Shown: positions 25,041 to 33,751, counted from the stretch's first letter. The stretch is DNA of 64,000 bases from Pseudoclavibacter sp. AY1H1 (GCF_002931055.1 NZ_PSXX01000008.1:62001-126000), one strand, 5' to 3'. Numbers and translations: made by a program. Notes: generated by a model not told the origin, from the sequence alone.

Positions 25041-26102
25041 TCAGCTGTGGAGCTGACCCGAGTGGGCCGCGTGGTCGACATGGGTGGCGGGCTCGACCTG
25101 GAAGGTGCTGTGGCTCGTCTCGAAATGCTCCTTGAGGCACGCGTCGAGCTCGCAGAGCACGGCGTCGAGGCCCCGCTCGTCGAGCGTCTCCGGGGCGACG
25201 ACGACGTGGGCGGAGAACATGGGCACGCCGGACGTGATGGTCCACGCATGCACGTCGTGCACATCCACGACCCCGGGCACGGACCGCAGGTGCCTGCGAG
25301 TGGCGTCGAGGTCGACGTTCTTCGGGGTGGCTTCCATGAGCACGTCCACCACCTCGCGGAGCAGGCTGATGGCCCTTGGGAAGATGAGGACGGCGATGAG
25401 GATCGACGCGATCTGGTCGGCGACCATCCACCCCGTCACCCAGATGACGATGGCCGCGATGATGACGGCCACCGAGCCGAGCAGGTCGCCGAGGACCTCA
25501 AGGTACGCGCCGCGCACGTTCAGGCTCTCCTTCTGGCCCGATCGCAGCACGAGGAGCGAGACGAGGTTCGCGACGGCTCCGATGACCGCCGCGGCGAGCA
25601 TGATGCCGGACTCGACCTCCACCTCCTGCCCGAATCGGCGGATCGCCTCGATGAAGATCGTGACGGCGATGACGCCGAGGATGAGTCCGTTGATGAGTGC
25701 CGCCAGCACCTCCGCTCGCTGGAAGCCGAAGGTGCGGCGGGAGGATGCGGGGAGCGTCGCCACGTAGCTGGCGAGGAGCGCGACGGTGACGCCGGCCGCA
25801 TCCGTGAGCATGTGGCCGGCGTCGGCGAGCAGGGAGAGCGAGTTCGAGGCGAAGGCTCCGACGATCTGCACGAGGAAGACGCTCGCCGTGATGGCGAGGA
25901 CGATGATGAGCTTCTTGCGGTGCTTGCCCGTGGCCGTCGTGTGGTCGCCGAGCCCGTGGCTGTGCCCGTGGTCCTCGTGGAGCTCGGAGGAGCGTTCGAC
26001 GCACGGATGCGTCGGGCTGAAGGCCTCGCCGCCGTCGTGGTCGTGCGCCGGCTGATCGCCGTCGTGGCGGTGGCCGTCGGCAGGCTCGGTGGGGTTCGAC
26101 AT
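25041..26102 (-). CDS. Cation diffusion facilitator (CzcD/ZitB-like metal exporter)
   Basis: A 353-residue six-span CDF transporter. The cytosolic N-terminus is very His/Asp-rich (HRHDGD, HDHDGG, HEDHGHSHGLGDH), followed by helix II with DAGHMLTDAAG (HxxxD) and helix V with LEVLGDLLGS, where Glu stands in place of the His usual four residues before Asp. A C-terminal cytoplasmic dimer domain and a His-rich tail follow. It exports Zn2+, Co2+ or a related ion against the proton gradient. The ATG is 6 nt after TAGCCT, so translation is probably leaderless. GntR follows in the operon. Confidence 0.92.
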   Translation of the reverse strand: MSNPTEPADGHRHDGDQPAHDHDGGEAFSPTHPCVERSSELHEDHGHSHGLGDHTTATGKHRKKLIIVLAITASVFLVQIVGAFASNSLSLLADAGHMLTDAAGVTVALLASYVATLPASSRRTFGFQRAEVLAALINGLILGVIAVTIFIEAIRRFGQEVEVESGIMLAAAVIGAVANLVSLLVLRSGQKESLNVRGAYLEVLGDLLGSVAVIIAAIVIWVTGWMVADQIASILIAVLIFPRAISLLREVVDVLMEATPKNVDLDATRRHLRSVPGVVDVHDVHAWTITSGVPMFSAHVVVAPETLDERGLDAVLCELDACLKEHFETSHSTFQVEPATHVDHAAHSGQLHS

Positions 26103-26108
26103 GCGTCC

Positions 26109-26138
26109 AGGCTAGCCCTGCTGTCTATTGTTGACAAT
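26109..26138 (-). promoter_or_regulatory. CDF-gntR promoter with palindromic operator
   Basis: On the reverse strand a -35 TTGTCA and a -10 TAGCCT (26109-26114) are spaced 17 bp apart, with the ATG 6 nt further. The perfect palindrome ATTGTTGACAAT (26127-26138) covers the -35 box. FadR-type GntR proteins often bind TTGT-N-ACAA-like sites, so autorepression by the co-transcribed GntR protein is inferred. Confidence 0.6.
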
Positions 26139-26230
26139 CTCCAATCCTGGGACGGTTGCGGGGAGTATCGGTCCCGTGCCGCGCCTGGCGCGTATTTCTC
26201 GCGACACGGAGCCAGCGCTAGGCTCCTGGC

Positions 26231-26620
26231 ATGTCCTCATCGAGCGAAGCCCCCGCAGTCAGGAACGAGCACGTCGATGGCGTCGAGGCCCCCGCATCCG
26301 CTCGCGACGCGCAGGTCCAGCACACGTCGGACGATGCAGCGCTGCGCCGGCTGACCTCGATCCGCGGCAGCATCGACAACATCGATGCCGCGCTGGTGCA
26401 CATGCTCGCCGAGCGCTTCAAGTTCACGACCCTCGTCGGTGAGCTGAAGGCGGAGCACGGCCTGCCGCCCGCAGACCCCGACCGTGAGCGACGCCAGATC
26501 CTCCGCCTCCGCCAGCTCGCGGAGGAGGCGCACCTCGACCCCGAGTTCGCGGAGACGTTCATCAACTTCGTCATCGCCGAGGTGATCCGCCACCACGAGC
26601 GCATCGCCGAGCAGAACTAG
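26231..26620 (+). CDS. Chorismate mutase, AroQ type
   Basis: A 129-residue all-helical chorismate mutase. After a polar N-terminal tail of about 35 residues come LRRLTSIRGSIDNIDAALVHMLAERFKFTTLVGELKAEHGLPPADPDRE, including the conserved Arg, Lys and Asp/Glu residues that hold chorismate, and a last helix FINFVIAEVIRHHERIA. It turns chorismate into prephenate for Phe and Tyr synthesis. The ATG sits 6 nt after TAGGCT, with no Shine-Dalgarno. It converges on the PatB-like gene. Confidence 0.9.
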   Translation: MSSSSEAPAVRNEHVDGVEAPASARDAQVQHTSDDAALRRLTSIRGSIDNIDAALVHMLAERFKFTTLVGELKAEHGLPPADPDRERRQILRLRQLAEEAHLDPEFAETFINFVIAEVIRHHERIAEQN

Positions 26621-26637
26621 GCGATCGGTCTCGGCGA

Positions 26638-26653
26638 GCGGGCCTAGGCCCGC
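26638..26653. terminator. Short palindrome between convergent genes
   Basis: GCGGGCCTAGGCCCGC is a perfect 16-bp palindrome between the stops of the chorismate mutase and the PatB-like gene. It could act as a weak bidirectional terminator. Confidence 0.35.
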
Positions 26654-26686
26654 CCGCCTGCCGCTCCGTTGGGAGGGTGCGGTGCC

Positions 26687-27874
26687 CTAGCGGGCCGCGA
26701 GAGCGTCGGCCATGCGCCGGATGATCTCCTCGATCACCGGCTTCGGGGTGGCGAACACGATGCGCACGTACTGCTCGAAATCGGCCCCGCAGGACGCGCC
26801 TGCGGTCAGGGTGACGCCGGCGTTGTCGAGGAAGAACTTCGCGGGTGGGCCATCGATGCCGAGGGCTGACACGTCGAGCCAGGCCACGTAGGTCGATTCG
26901 GGCACGATGGCGCGCACGCCGGGCAGGAGCTCGGCAACCAGCCGGAAGAGCAGGTCGCGGTTCTCGACGAGCGCCGCGTTCACCTCGTCGAGCCAGCCGT
27001 CGCTGTCGCTGTACGCGGCCTCGGCAGCGAACGCACCCAGGATCGACGAGCCCCACACGACTCCGAAGCCGAACGTGCGGTAGTGCTCGAGGTCGGCGTC
27101 GTTCGTGAAGATGATCTGCGCGGACTTCAGGCCCGCGACGTTCCACGCCTTCGAGGCCGCCGTCGATGTCACCGAGTGGCGGGCCGCTTCGGCCGAGACG
27201 GACGCGTACGGGATGTGCTGCGGCCCGTCGAGGGTGAGTGGCGCCCAGATCTCGTCCGCGAAGACGCGGCCGCCGCCGCGCTCGACGATGTCGGCGAGGC
27301 GGAGCAGCTCCTCTCTCGTGTAGACGGCGCCCGTCGGGTTGTGCGGGTTGACGAGCACCACGTTGGCCGGCCCGTTCGCGAAGGCACGCTCGATGCCCTC
27401 GAAGTCGAGCGTCCAGCGCTCGTCTTCGATCACTCCCGCCACCTCGATCGTCTCGCGCCCCTGCAGCGCGTCGGTCACGAGGAACGGCATGTACGCGGGC
27501 GTCGGCACGATGATCGGGGAGTCCGGAGCCGTGAAGTGGCGCACGAACACGTCGAAGGCGCCCATGACATCGGCGATGTGGTGGATGCGCTCGGGCTCCA
27601 CCGCCCAGCCATAGCGTCGCTCGAAGAACGCGGATGCGGCCGTCGCCGTGCGCGCCCAGGTGGGTGGGGCGAGATAGCCGAGCTCGTCCTCCTCGACGGC
27701 TCCGAGGATCGCCTGCCGCACGTTCGACGCCGTCCCGAAATCCATCTCCGCGACCCACGCGCCGATGGTGCCCTCGTTGAGGCTCCACTTTCGGCTGTCG
27801 GGGCGGGCCAGCTCCGCGCGGGTGACGGCGTCGAAGCGCCTCGTGGTCTCGGTGCTGCTTGTCGGCGAGGGCAT
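26687..27874 (-). CDS. PatB/MalY-type PLP-dependent C-S lyase (aminotransferase class I/II)
   Basis: This 395-residue fold-type I PLP enzyme matches the MalY/PatB group: AWVAEMDFGTA near the start, PTPAYMPF, NPHNPTGAVYTREEL, VFADEIWAPL and the PLP-lysine motif STAASKAWNVAGLK near residue 242. Members cleave cystathionine or cysteine S-conjugates with release of thiol, ammonia and keto acid. Divergence from metY places it in sulfur amino-acid metabolism. The ATG at 27874 lies 6 nt after TACGTT, so the transcript is probably leaderless; longer frames read antisense through metY. Confidence 0.88.
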   Translation of the reverse strand: MPSPTSSTETTRRFDAVTRAELARPDSRKWSLNEGTIGAWVAEMDFGTASNVRQAILGAVEEDELGYLAPPTWARTATAASAFFERRYGWAVEPERIHHIADVMGAFDVFVRHFTAPDSPIIVPTPAYMPFLVTDALQGRETIEVAGVIEDERWTLDFEGIERAFANGPANVVLVNPHNPTGAVYTREELLRLADIVERGGGRVFADEIWAPLTLDGPQHIPYASVSAEAARHSVTSTAASKAWNVAGLKSAQIIFTNDADLEHYRTFGFGVVWGSSILGAFAAEAAYSDSDGWLDEVNAALVENRDLLFRLVAELLPGVRAIVPESTYVAWLDVSALGIDGPPAKFFLDNAGVTLTAGASCGADFEQYVRIVFATPKPVIEEIIRRMADALAAR

Positions 27875-27973
27875 GTGGGAAACGTAACCACGCAAACGCT
27901 CGAGGCCCCTCGCGTATTTCCAAAGGTTTCGCCGCGGCTCCACAAGCTGACGCGAGTTCCGTACGTTGACCCT

Positions 27974-29275
27974 GTGGCCATTGAAGAGCGAAACGAACAG
28001 ACCTTTGCGACCAGGCAGATCCACGCCGGCGCGGTCGTCGACAGCGACGTCGGCGCACGCGTGACCCCGATCTACCAGAGCGCCGGGTACGTCTTCCCGT
28101 CCTACGACGAGGCCGAGGCCCGATTCTCCGGCGAGAGCGTCGGGCGCGCCTATTCGCGCGGCGACAACCCGACGAACGTCGTCGCGGGGAAGCGCATCGC
28201 GAACCTGGAAGGTGGGCGGAACGGGCTCGTCGTGTCGAGCGGGCAGGCGGCCATCGCCATGACCCTGTTCTCGCTGGCCGCCTCCGGTGACCACATCCTC
28301 TCGACGGCGAGCCTCTACGGGGGCACCCGGCAGCTGTTCGACGGCAGCCTCACCCGGCAGGGCCTGAACTTCGAATTCCTCCGCGCGGATGCGAGCGAGG
28401 AGGAGTGGCTCGCGCGCATCCGCCCCGAGACTCGGGCCGTGTACACGGAGTCGATCCCCAACCCGAAGAACGACGTCGTCGACCTCGAGCTGCTCGGGCG
28501 CGTAGCCGCCAAGGCCGGGGTGCCGCTCATCGTCGACAACACGGTCGCGACCCCTTACCTCTGTCGTCCCATCGAGTGGGGCGCCGACATCGTCATCCAT
28601 TCCACCTCGAAGTGGCTCTCGGGTCATGGCTCAGTCATCGGCGGTGTCATCGTCGACGCTGGGAAGTTCGACTGGGCCGCCAACTCCGAGCGGTTCCCGC
28701 ACTTCACGAAGGGGTCGTTCGAGGGGGCCCCTTCCTTCATCGAGCGGTACGGCGCCGACACGTTCATGAGCTACGTGAAGTCGGTCACGGTCCTCGACTA
28801 CGGACCCACGGTGCCGCCGACCAGCACGTTCCTGTTGCTGCACGGCATCGAGACGCTGTCGCTGCGCATGGAGCGCCATGTCGCGAACGCGCAGCGCGTC
28901 GCCGAATGGCTCGAGGCCCGACCCGAGGTCGCCTCGGTCGATTACTCGGGACTGCCGTCGAACGAGTACCACGCCCTCGCCCAGAAGTACCTGCCGGACG
29001 GTGCTGGTTCCGTCGTCTCGTTCGACCTTCCCGGCGGCCCGGATGCGGCGCGCAAGTTCGTGGAGGCCCTCGACCTGGTCAGCCACATGACGCACATCGG
29101 CGACGTGCGATCGCTCGCGCTGCACATGGAATCGACGATCTTCAAGCGCTCCTCGCAGGAGCAGCGCGACGAGGCCGGTGTGACTCCAGGACTCATCCGC
29201 CTGTCGATCGGCATCGAGGGGATCGAGGACATCCTCGCCGACCTCGAGCGCGGCCTCGAGGCGACGCGGTCCTAG
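27974..29275 (+). CDS. metY: O-acetylhomoserine sulfhydrylase / aminocarboxypropyltransferase
   Basis: A 433-residue enzyme of the Cys/Met metabolism PLP family, of MetY length. TRQIHAGAVVDSDVGARVTPIYQSAGY, the SSGQAAIAMTL helix, IVDNTVATPYLCRP and the PLP-lysine block HSTSKWLSGHG (Lys near 212) are diagnostic, as is the late GLIRLSIGIEGIEDILADLE. It makes homocysteine from O-acetylhomoserine and sulfide. The GTG at 27974 is 6 nt after TACGTT and the N-terminus then matches the family, so the long upstream frame is not used. It shares a 99-nt divergent promoter region with the PatB-like gene. No SAM riboswitch was seen. Confidence 0.92.
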   Translation: MAIEERNEQTFATRQIHAGAVVDSDVGARVTPIYQSAGYVFPSYDEAEARFSGESVGRAYSRGDNPTNVVAGKRIANLEGGRNGLVVSSGQAAIAMTLFSLAASGDHILSTASLYGGTRQLFDGSLTRQGLNFEFLRADASEEEWLARIRPETRAVYTESIPNPKNDVVDLELLGRVAAKAGVPLIVDNTVATPYLCRPIEWGADIVIHSTSKWLSGHGSVIGGVIVDAGKFDWAANSERFPHFTKGSFEGAPSFIERYGADTFMSYVKSVTVLDYGPTVPPTSTFLLLHGIETLSLRMERHVANAQRVAEWLEARPEVASVDYSGLPSNEYHALAQKYLPDGAGSVVSFDLPGGPDAARKFVEALDLVSHMTHIGDVRSLALHMESTIFKRSSQEQRDEAGVTPGLIRLSIGIEGIEDILADLERGLEATRS

Positions 29276-29316
29276 CAGGCGCGGCCCCTGCCTGGCGCGG
29301 CCCTGCCTGGCAAAGC
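29271..29316. repeat. Degenerate tandem copies of the metY 3' end
   Basis: CCTAGCAGGCGCGGCC, which contains the metY stop codon, is followed directly by CCTGCCTGGCGCGGC and CCTGCCTGGCAAAGC. The copies share most positions; the stop codon itself is changed in the later copies. This resembles the gene-end repeats at 20591, 37931, 51227 and 54803. Confidence 0.55.
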
Positions 29317-29381
29317 TCCGGGATGTCGGCGTCGCGCGCGTGCGACTCGCGCCGGGTGAGCTTGCAGGGTTTCTGCATCCC

Positions 29382-29462
29382 TGATGGGTTTCGGCGTTGG
29401 GCGTGATGGGTTTCGGTGACTGGTCATGGGTTTCTTCCCATCACGGTCGCGGAAACCCATCA
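29382..29462. repeat. Cluster of direct and inverted GATGGGTTTC motifs
   Basis: TGATGGGTTTCGG occurs at 29382 and 29404, a variant CATGGGTTTC near 29425, and the inverse GAAACCCATCA at 29452-29462. The arms can form a long imperfect hairpin between metY and the convergent CGNR gene. It may act as a terminator or belong to the palindromic intergenic elements of this genome. Confidence 0.55.
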
Positions 29463-29522
29463 CGCGCATCCGGGGCACCTCGCAGGTGCCCTCGGCGAGG
29501 AGCGTGCTGGGTGCGGATGCGC

Positions 29523-30059
29523 TCACCTCGTCGCGCGAGCCCGGTGTCGGCGAACGGCGGCCCGGTTCGCGCAACGCACCGAGCAGTAGCGCTGGCGCCC
29601 GTTCCGGGTGACGTCGACGACCACGTTGCGGCACTCGTCGCCCTCGTCGAGGCCGGCCGCGCACCGGCCGAGGCGGTGCATGCCTCGCGTCGTGAGGTGC
29701 AGGGCGGTGCCGACGGTGATGACGGCGAGCAGGATGTCCGGCAGGGACATGTTCCAGTCGCGGTAGTGGAGGTGCCAGCCTTCGTTGTCGTGGTTGGTGA
29801 GGCGCGGATATGCCGTCGCCGAGGCCATGAGGGTGTTGAGGACCTCGGCGCGCTGTTCGTCACTCGGGGCATCCACGACGCGGAGCCACTCGTCGATCAC
29901 GGCTCGGGTGCGCGCGTGGTCCTCGGCCTCCGGCGGAAATGGCATGGTCATCCCGTGCTCGCGGGTGCGAGCGAGGAGCGCGGGGCGGTCCGCTGGCCAG
30001 TCGTTGGCCAGCGAAGCGGCCAGGATGACGGCGTACTCACCGTAAGGGTTGAGATGCAT
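29523..30059 (-). CDS. CGNR zinc finger domain protein
   Basis: This 178-residue protein starts with HLNPYGEYAVILAASLANDWP, the typical opening of the ABATE/CGNR family, and ends with a treble-clef-like zinc site: RCAAGLDEGDECRNVVVDVTRNG then RQRYCSVRCANRAAVRRHRAR, here CANR instead of CGNR. The basic C-terminal end suits nucleic-acid binding. Family members are thought to be stress-related transcription regulators. The ATG at 30059 suits the family start. It diverges from a small Cys-containing ORF. Confidence 0.85.
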   Translation of the reverse strand: MHLNPYGEYAVILAASLANDWPADRPALLARTREHGMTMPFPPEAEDHARTRAVIDEWLRVVDAPSDEQRAEVLNTLMASATAYPRLTNHDNEGWHLHYRDWNMSLPDILLAVITVGTALHLTTRGMHRLGRCAAGLDEGDECRNVVVDVTRNGRQRYCSVRCANRAAVRRHRARATR

Positions 30060-30085
30060 AAGGCTATTACACCAGGCTCGATGGC

Positions 30086-30361
30086 ATGAAGAGACTCACG
30101 CCAGCAGATGACTTCGCCACGCGCCCTATCGCCCTGCCTGCCGCCGCGCAGGCGCCCGTTCCAGCAGTCGCCGACGCCGGGCCGACGTGCGTCGAGCACG
30201 GATGGGTCACCGCATCCCGACACGCGACGTCGCTCGGCACGATCATCTACAGCGCCTGTGCGAGCTGTGGCACGCACCGGGCGGAGCTCCTCGAGTCGCG
30301 CGCCTTCTTTCCCACACCCATCTCTCACGCGGTCGGCGTGCGCTCCGCAGATCGCTCCTAG
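30086..30361 (+). CDS. Small hypothetical protein with CxxC motif
   Basis: This 91-residue protein has three Cys (about 35, 58 and 61), including a CASCGTHR knuckle, and an HGWVTASRHATSLGTIIYSACASC segment that looks like a one-sided zinc ribbon. CAGGCT lies 7 nt before the ATG. I do not recognise a family. It is divergent from the CGNR zinc-finger gene with a 26-nt gap, so shared regulation is likely. Coding status is probable from codon bias and the spaced Cys residues. Confidence 0.55.
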   Translation: MKRLTPADDFATRPIALPAAAQAPVPAVADAGPTCVEHGWVTASRHATSLGTIIYSACASCGTHRAELLESRAFFPTPISHAVGVRSADRS

Positions 30362-30528
30362 GTTCGGGGGAGGTGCCGCGGGGGCTGGTTCCGCCCGCAG
30401 GCCCGCAGGCGCGGAAGGCTGGAAGTCCGCATGCACGGCCACGGATGCGTCACATCCATCTCTCGGATGACGAAGTTCACCACTTCGGATGACGCGATAG
30501 ACCCGGTCCAACAAGTAGGGTCACTCCT

Positions 30529-30996
30529 GTGCACCCCCGTCGAGCAGTGACCTTCGTCGCCCTCAGCGTGCTCTCCGTGACCTCGCTGTCGGCCTGCGCG
30601 ACCCCCGATCCGGTGCGCCTGGTCGATCACCTCAAGGTCAACGAGCTCTCGGCGACGATGGAGATCGATGAGCTGCTCCCCGAGGACGCGAGCGCGTTTG
30701 TGCTCGGCTGCCCGTACAGCGATGTCGATGCGCTCGCTGCGAGCTCCGGCATCGATCGCGAGCTGTTCCGCGTCGGCGACCGCGACCTGCCGGGCCTGAC
30801 GACCGACGGCCCGGTTGCGCTGCTGCCCGTCATCGACGGCAAGGTGCGCCCCGGCGTTTCCTACGACACGCAGCACGTGTCGATGTGCGGAACCCACAAC
30901 GAGGCGACCATCGACCGCGGATCGACGCTCACCTTCGCGCAGGACGGCTACGGGCAGTGGTTCGCCGTATCGGTGCTGCCGAGCGAGCAGGCGTAG
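30529..30996 (+). CDS. Predicted lipoprotein
   Basis: A 155-residue exported protein with a short signal peptide and lipobox LSAC (Cys23). The mature part carries two more Cys (in VLGCPYSD and SMCGTHNE) that may form a disulphide, and ends without a recognised domain. The GTG lies 7 nt after TAGGGT, so the mRNA is probably leaderless. Similar in size and architecture to other actinobacterial surface lipoproteins of unknown role. Confidence 0.75.
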   Translation: MHPRRAVTFVALSVLSVTSLSACATPDPVRLVDHLKVNELSATMEIDELLPEDASAFVLGCPYSDVDALAASSGIDRELFRVGDRDLPGLTTDGPVALLPVIDGKVRPGVSYDTQHVSMCGTHNEATIDRGSTLTFAQDGYGQWFAVSVLPSEQA

Positions 30997-31288
30997 CGCG
31001 CACAAGGCGCCGCCGAACCCCGCGGGCACGCAGAAGGCGCTGACCGTCGTTCTCGGTGCGGTGAGGTCCCCGATCCCGCCCTCGGCGTCCGGCCAGCACA
31101 TGGTGATGAGGTGTCCTACGTGCGCGGTTCCCGGTGAGGGATGCTGGGCTGAGGTGTGACGGCCGAAGCCGAGACGCTGCCCACCGCGTCGACAGGTGGA
31201 CTGGAAACCGCCAGCCCTCGGTGTGTGCTCGCGCCGTTCGCCTACCGACTCACCGCGACAGTCTTCCCCGTGTTCGCCCCGTCGACGG

Positions 31289-31753
31289 CTACGCCTCGAG
31301 GAGCTCCACCTCCCAGTTCGTGCGCTGGATGACGACGTCCAATTCGCGGAGCGCCTGCGCGACCCCGTCGGCCTTGGCACGCACGTCGCGCACCGGCAGT
31401 GCGGACATCTGCCGCAGCTCGCTGCGCATCTGCCGCTGCCCCCACGACCCGGCCGCCGCATCCGCTGCCCGCACCAGGATGCTGTGCTGCGTGCGCAGCG
31501 TCTCCCGCGCCGCGAGCAGCGCCGTGATGGTGCGCCCATCTTCCGTGGGTGCGGTCGCGTTGGTGATGTTGATCGACGTCACGAGACGCTCCAGCTGCAG
31601 GAGGCGAGTCGCGCACTCCTCGAGCAGCTCACTCGCGTCTTCGGTCGGCTGCTCACCCTCCTGATAGGAGGCGTTCGCGACGATGCGAGCCTGCAACGAC
31701 TCGACGCGCTTCTGCAGATCAGCGCGCTCCAGGAGCGCTTCGGCGAGTTTCAT
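31289..31753 (-). CDS. DIP1984 family protein
   Basis: A 154-residue helical protein with the family's MKLAEALLERADLQKRVESLQARI opening, the EECATRLLQLERLVTSINITNA centre and the RSELRQMSALPVRDVRAKADGVAQALRELDVVIQRTNWEVEL ending. The long amphipathic helices suggest coiled coils. Function is unknown; the family is widespread in corynebacteria and relatives. It begins 12 nt after the lipoprotein gene at 31766 and is probably its co-transcribed partner. Confidence 0.85.
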   Translation of the reverse strand: MKLAEALLERADLQKRVESLQARIVANASYQEGEQPTEDASELLEECATRLLQLERLVTSINITNATAPTEDGRTITALLAARETLRTQHSILVRAADAAAGSWGQRQMRSELRQMSALPVRDVRAKADGVAQALRELDVVIQRTNWEVELLEA

Positions 31754-31765
31754 GTGCTCACGATC

Positions 31766-32689
31766 TCACGTCGTAGCTGGCTCGATGATGATGGGGCCGA
31801 GCGGGGAACTCTCGTGCGTGATCGAGACGGAGACATTCCCGGCGACGCCCGCAGGGATGGCGAACACGTCGGCGCGGTCGATCGATTCGACGCTGCAGCT
31901 GGCACCGTCACCGTCTTTCGCGAGGTACCGGTAATTGATCGAGATCTCGGATGCGCTCAATGTGATGAGTTCGCTCGGCACGTGGCTGCACGGCTCAGCG
32001 CCGTCTGGGCGGATGACGGTGAAGGTCCCGTCGTCATTGGCGACGACCACGGGCCGACGCTGCGTGATGTCCGTTCCGGGGATGAGGGCCGACTGCTCGG
32101 CTGTCGCGACGGGTGCCACAGCGCCGTCCAGCGTGGTGAAAGCTGGGGCGACCGCCTCCGTCGTCGCCCCGGACGGGGTCTCCACGGTCGGGTCGTCGGT
32201 CTGCACGTACTCACTCGTCATGCGCACCTCGACACCCTCCGGGTCGATCCCGGGCGGGACCTGGAACTCGTCGACCCTCGTCATCCCGGTCAGTGTGCAG
32301 GCCTGTTCAGGATCGCCCAGGTAGGCGTACGTGATGAGGATCGTCGTGCTGTCGAGCACCATGAGCCGCGACGGCGCCTCACTGCAGGTGTCCACCCCGT
32401 TGTCGCTGCGAACGACGCGGAACGTCTCCCGGTCCTCGCTCAGCACGGCGGCTTCGACCCGGAAGTTGTCCTCCTGGCGGAGCAGCTCTTCTTCCTCCTG
32501 GGTCGCAGCTCTGGCCACCGCGAGATCGAACTCCTCGACGTAGACGCCTCCGTCAGCCCCGGGCGTCTCGCTCGGGTTCCCGACTCGCGGGTCCGTGGGC
32601 GCGCATCCGACGAGCGTCGCGAGAGCCAGCGCGGCAAGAGCCGCGGCGAGGGGCGTCTTCGAACGGCGCAGCGCTGTCGTCTCGGTCAT
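31766..32689 (-). CDS. Lipoprotein with duplicated domain (paralogue A)
   Basis: This 307-residue lipoprotein has lipobox LVGC (Cys29). The mature part contains two copies of a roughly 75-residue unit with the pattern F-x-V-x-R-x-D...C-S-x-x-P-S-x-L...I-x-Y-x-Y-L...C...R-x-D-x-F-x-x-P-x-G, separated by a linker. Each unit has two Cys that could pair. The first 11 residues and the upstream DNA are almost identical to the neighbouring paralogue. TAGCCT lies 6 nt before the ATG, indicating leaderless translation. No named family is recognised. Confidence 0.8.
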   Translation of the reverse strand: MTETTALRRSKTPLAAALAALALATLVGCAPTDPRVGNPSETPGADGGVYVEEFDLAVARAATQEEEELLRQEDNFRVEAAVLSEDRETFRVVRSDNGVDTCSEAPSRLMVLDSTTILITYAYLGDPEQACTLTGMTRVDEFQVPPGIDPEGVEVRMTSEYVQTDDPTVETPSGATTEAVAPAFTTLDGAVAPVATAEQSALIPGTDITQRRPVVVANDDGTFTVIRPDGAEPCSHVPSELITLSASEISINYRYLAKDGDGASCSVESIDRADVFAIPAGVAGNVSVSITHESSPLGPIIIEPATT

Positions 32690-32836
32690 GCTCGAAGGCT
32701 ACAGAGTGGGGCGGTCCCGGGGAAGGCTCCGGCTGTGCGACACGGCGCTGCCGGGTGGGCTGCGGGAGGGCGAGTTCAACTCGCGATGAGGAGTCGAGGC
32801 GCCTGTCCTGGAATCACGCAGCTGCCTTCTCCCGTC

Positions 32837-33751
32837 TCACGTCGGGAGCTGCTCGATGACGATGGGGCGGTACTTCGGGTACTCGAAGGCGATCGAGACG
32901 GCGACCGCACCGGTGACGCCCGCCGGGGCAGAGAAGGTGTCGGTGCGATCGATCTGCTCGAGGCCGCAGTCCTGACCGGGTTCGCCGAGGAAGCGGTAGT
33001 GCACGGCGACCTCGGAGGCGCTCAGTGCGACGAGCTCTGCTGGCATCCGGCCGCACGGATCGGCGGAGTCCGTGCGGACAACGGAGAACGAGCCGTCCGG
33101 GTGCGAGATGACGGCAGGCACTGGGCCGTAGGGGTCGGTGCTGACGACCGTGGCCGATTCCTCGGGCGTAGAAATCGCCGAGCTCAGCAGCTCGAACGCG
33201 TTCAGGCTCGGGAACTCGACGTTCGCACCCCCACCGCCGTCCGTGGCCGGTGCCGCATCGAACGCGAGTGGCGCGGGTAGCGTCGCCTCGTTCGCGGTGC
33301 GCACCTCGACGCCGCGCGGTTCGATTCCCGGCGGGACCTCGAACTCGTCGACGCGGGTCGTCCCCACGGCGCTGCACAATTGGCCAGGTTCGCCGAGGAA
33401 GCGGTAGGTCACGAGGATGGTCGTCGGGTCGACGACCATCAGGCGGATGGGGGCTTCGCTGCAGGAGTCATCCGGACTGTCCGTGCGGATCACCGTGAAG
33501 CGGGTGCCGTCCTCGCTGAGGACCGCCGCCCCGTTGACACGATCCGGCGAGCTCAACAGCTCGCCCTCCGTGGGCGTGGCAGACCGGGCGGGTTCTGGTT
33601 CGAACTCGACGAGGTACGGCTCGTCACCCGGGGACCGGTCTCCGGTCTGCGGATCGGCGGGCGCGCATCCCACGAGCCCTGCGACGGCGAGGGCGAGGAC
33701 CGCCGCGCAGAGGGGCATCTTCGAACGGCGCAGCGCTGTCGTCTCGGTCAT
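32837..33751 (-). CDS. Lipoprotein with duplicated domain (paralogue B)
   Basis: A 304-residue paralogue of the neighbouring lipoprotein, with lipobox LVGC (Cys29) and the same two internal repeat units: one around RFTVIRTDSPDDSCSEAP to RVDEFEVPPGIEPRG and one around SFSVVRTDSADPCGRMP to RTDTFSAPAGVTGAV. TACCCT lies 6 nt before the ATG. A 43-nt stretch around the start (33718-33760) is identical to 32656-32698, evidence of recent duplication or gene conversion. The repeated module may bind a surface ligand; function is unknown. Confidence 0.8.
   Translation of the reverse strand: MTETTALRRSKMPLCAAVLALAVAGLVGCAPADPQTGDRSPGDEPYLVEFEPEPARSATPTEGELLSSPDRVNGAAVLSEDGTRFTVIRTDSPDDSCSEAPIRLMVVDPTTILVTYRFLGEPGQLCSAVGTTRVDEFEVPPGIEPRGVEVRTANEATLPAPLAFDAAPATDGGGGANVEFPSLNAFELLSSAISTPEESATVVSTDPYGPVPAVISHPDGSFSVVRTDSADPCGRMPAELVALSASEVAVHYRFLGEPGQDCGLEQIDRTDTFSAPAGVTGAVAVSIAFEYPKYRPIVIEQLPT

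Noticed and set aside
27875-27973. Possible SAM riboswitch between the PatB-like and metY genes
   Set aside because: The 99-nt gap is too short and lacks SAM riboswitch stems; both starts are 6 nt from -10-like boxes.
28405-29406. Forward frame rich in Arg/His/Pro overlapping metY
   Set aside because: Composition is typical of a shifted frame; metY is complete and conserved.
30997-31288. Possible gene between the lipoprotein and DIP1984 genes
   Set aside because: Several short frames exist on both strands, none with codon bias, motif or ribosome site.
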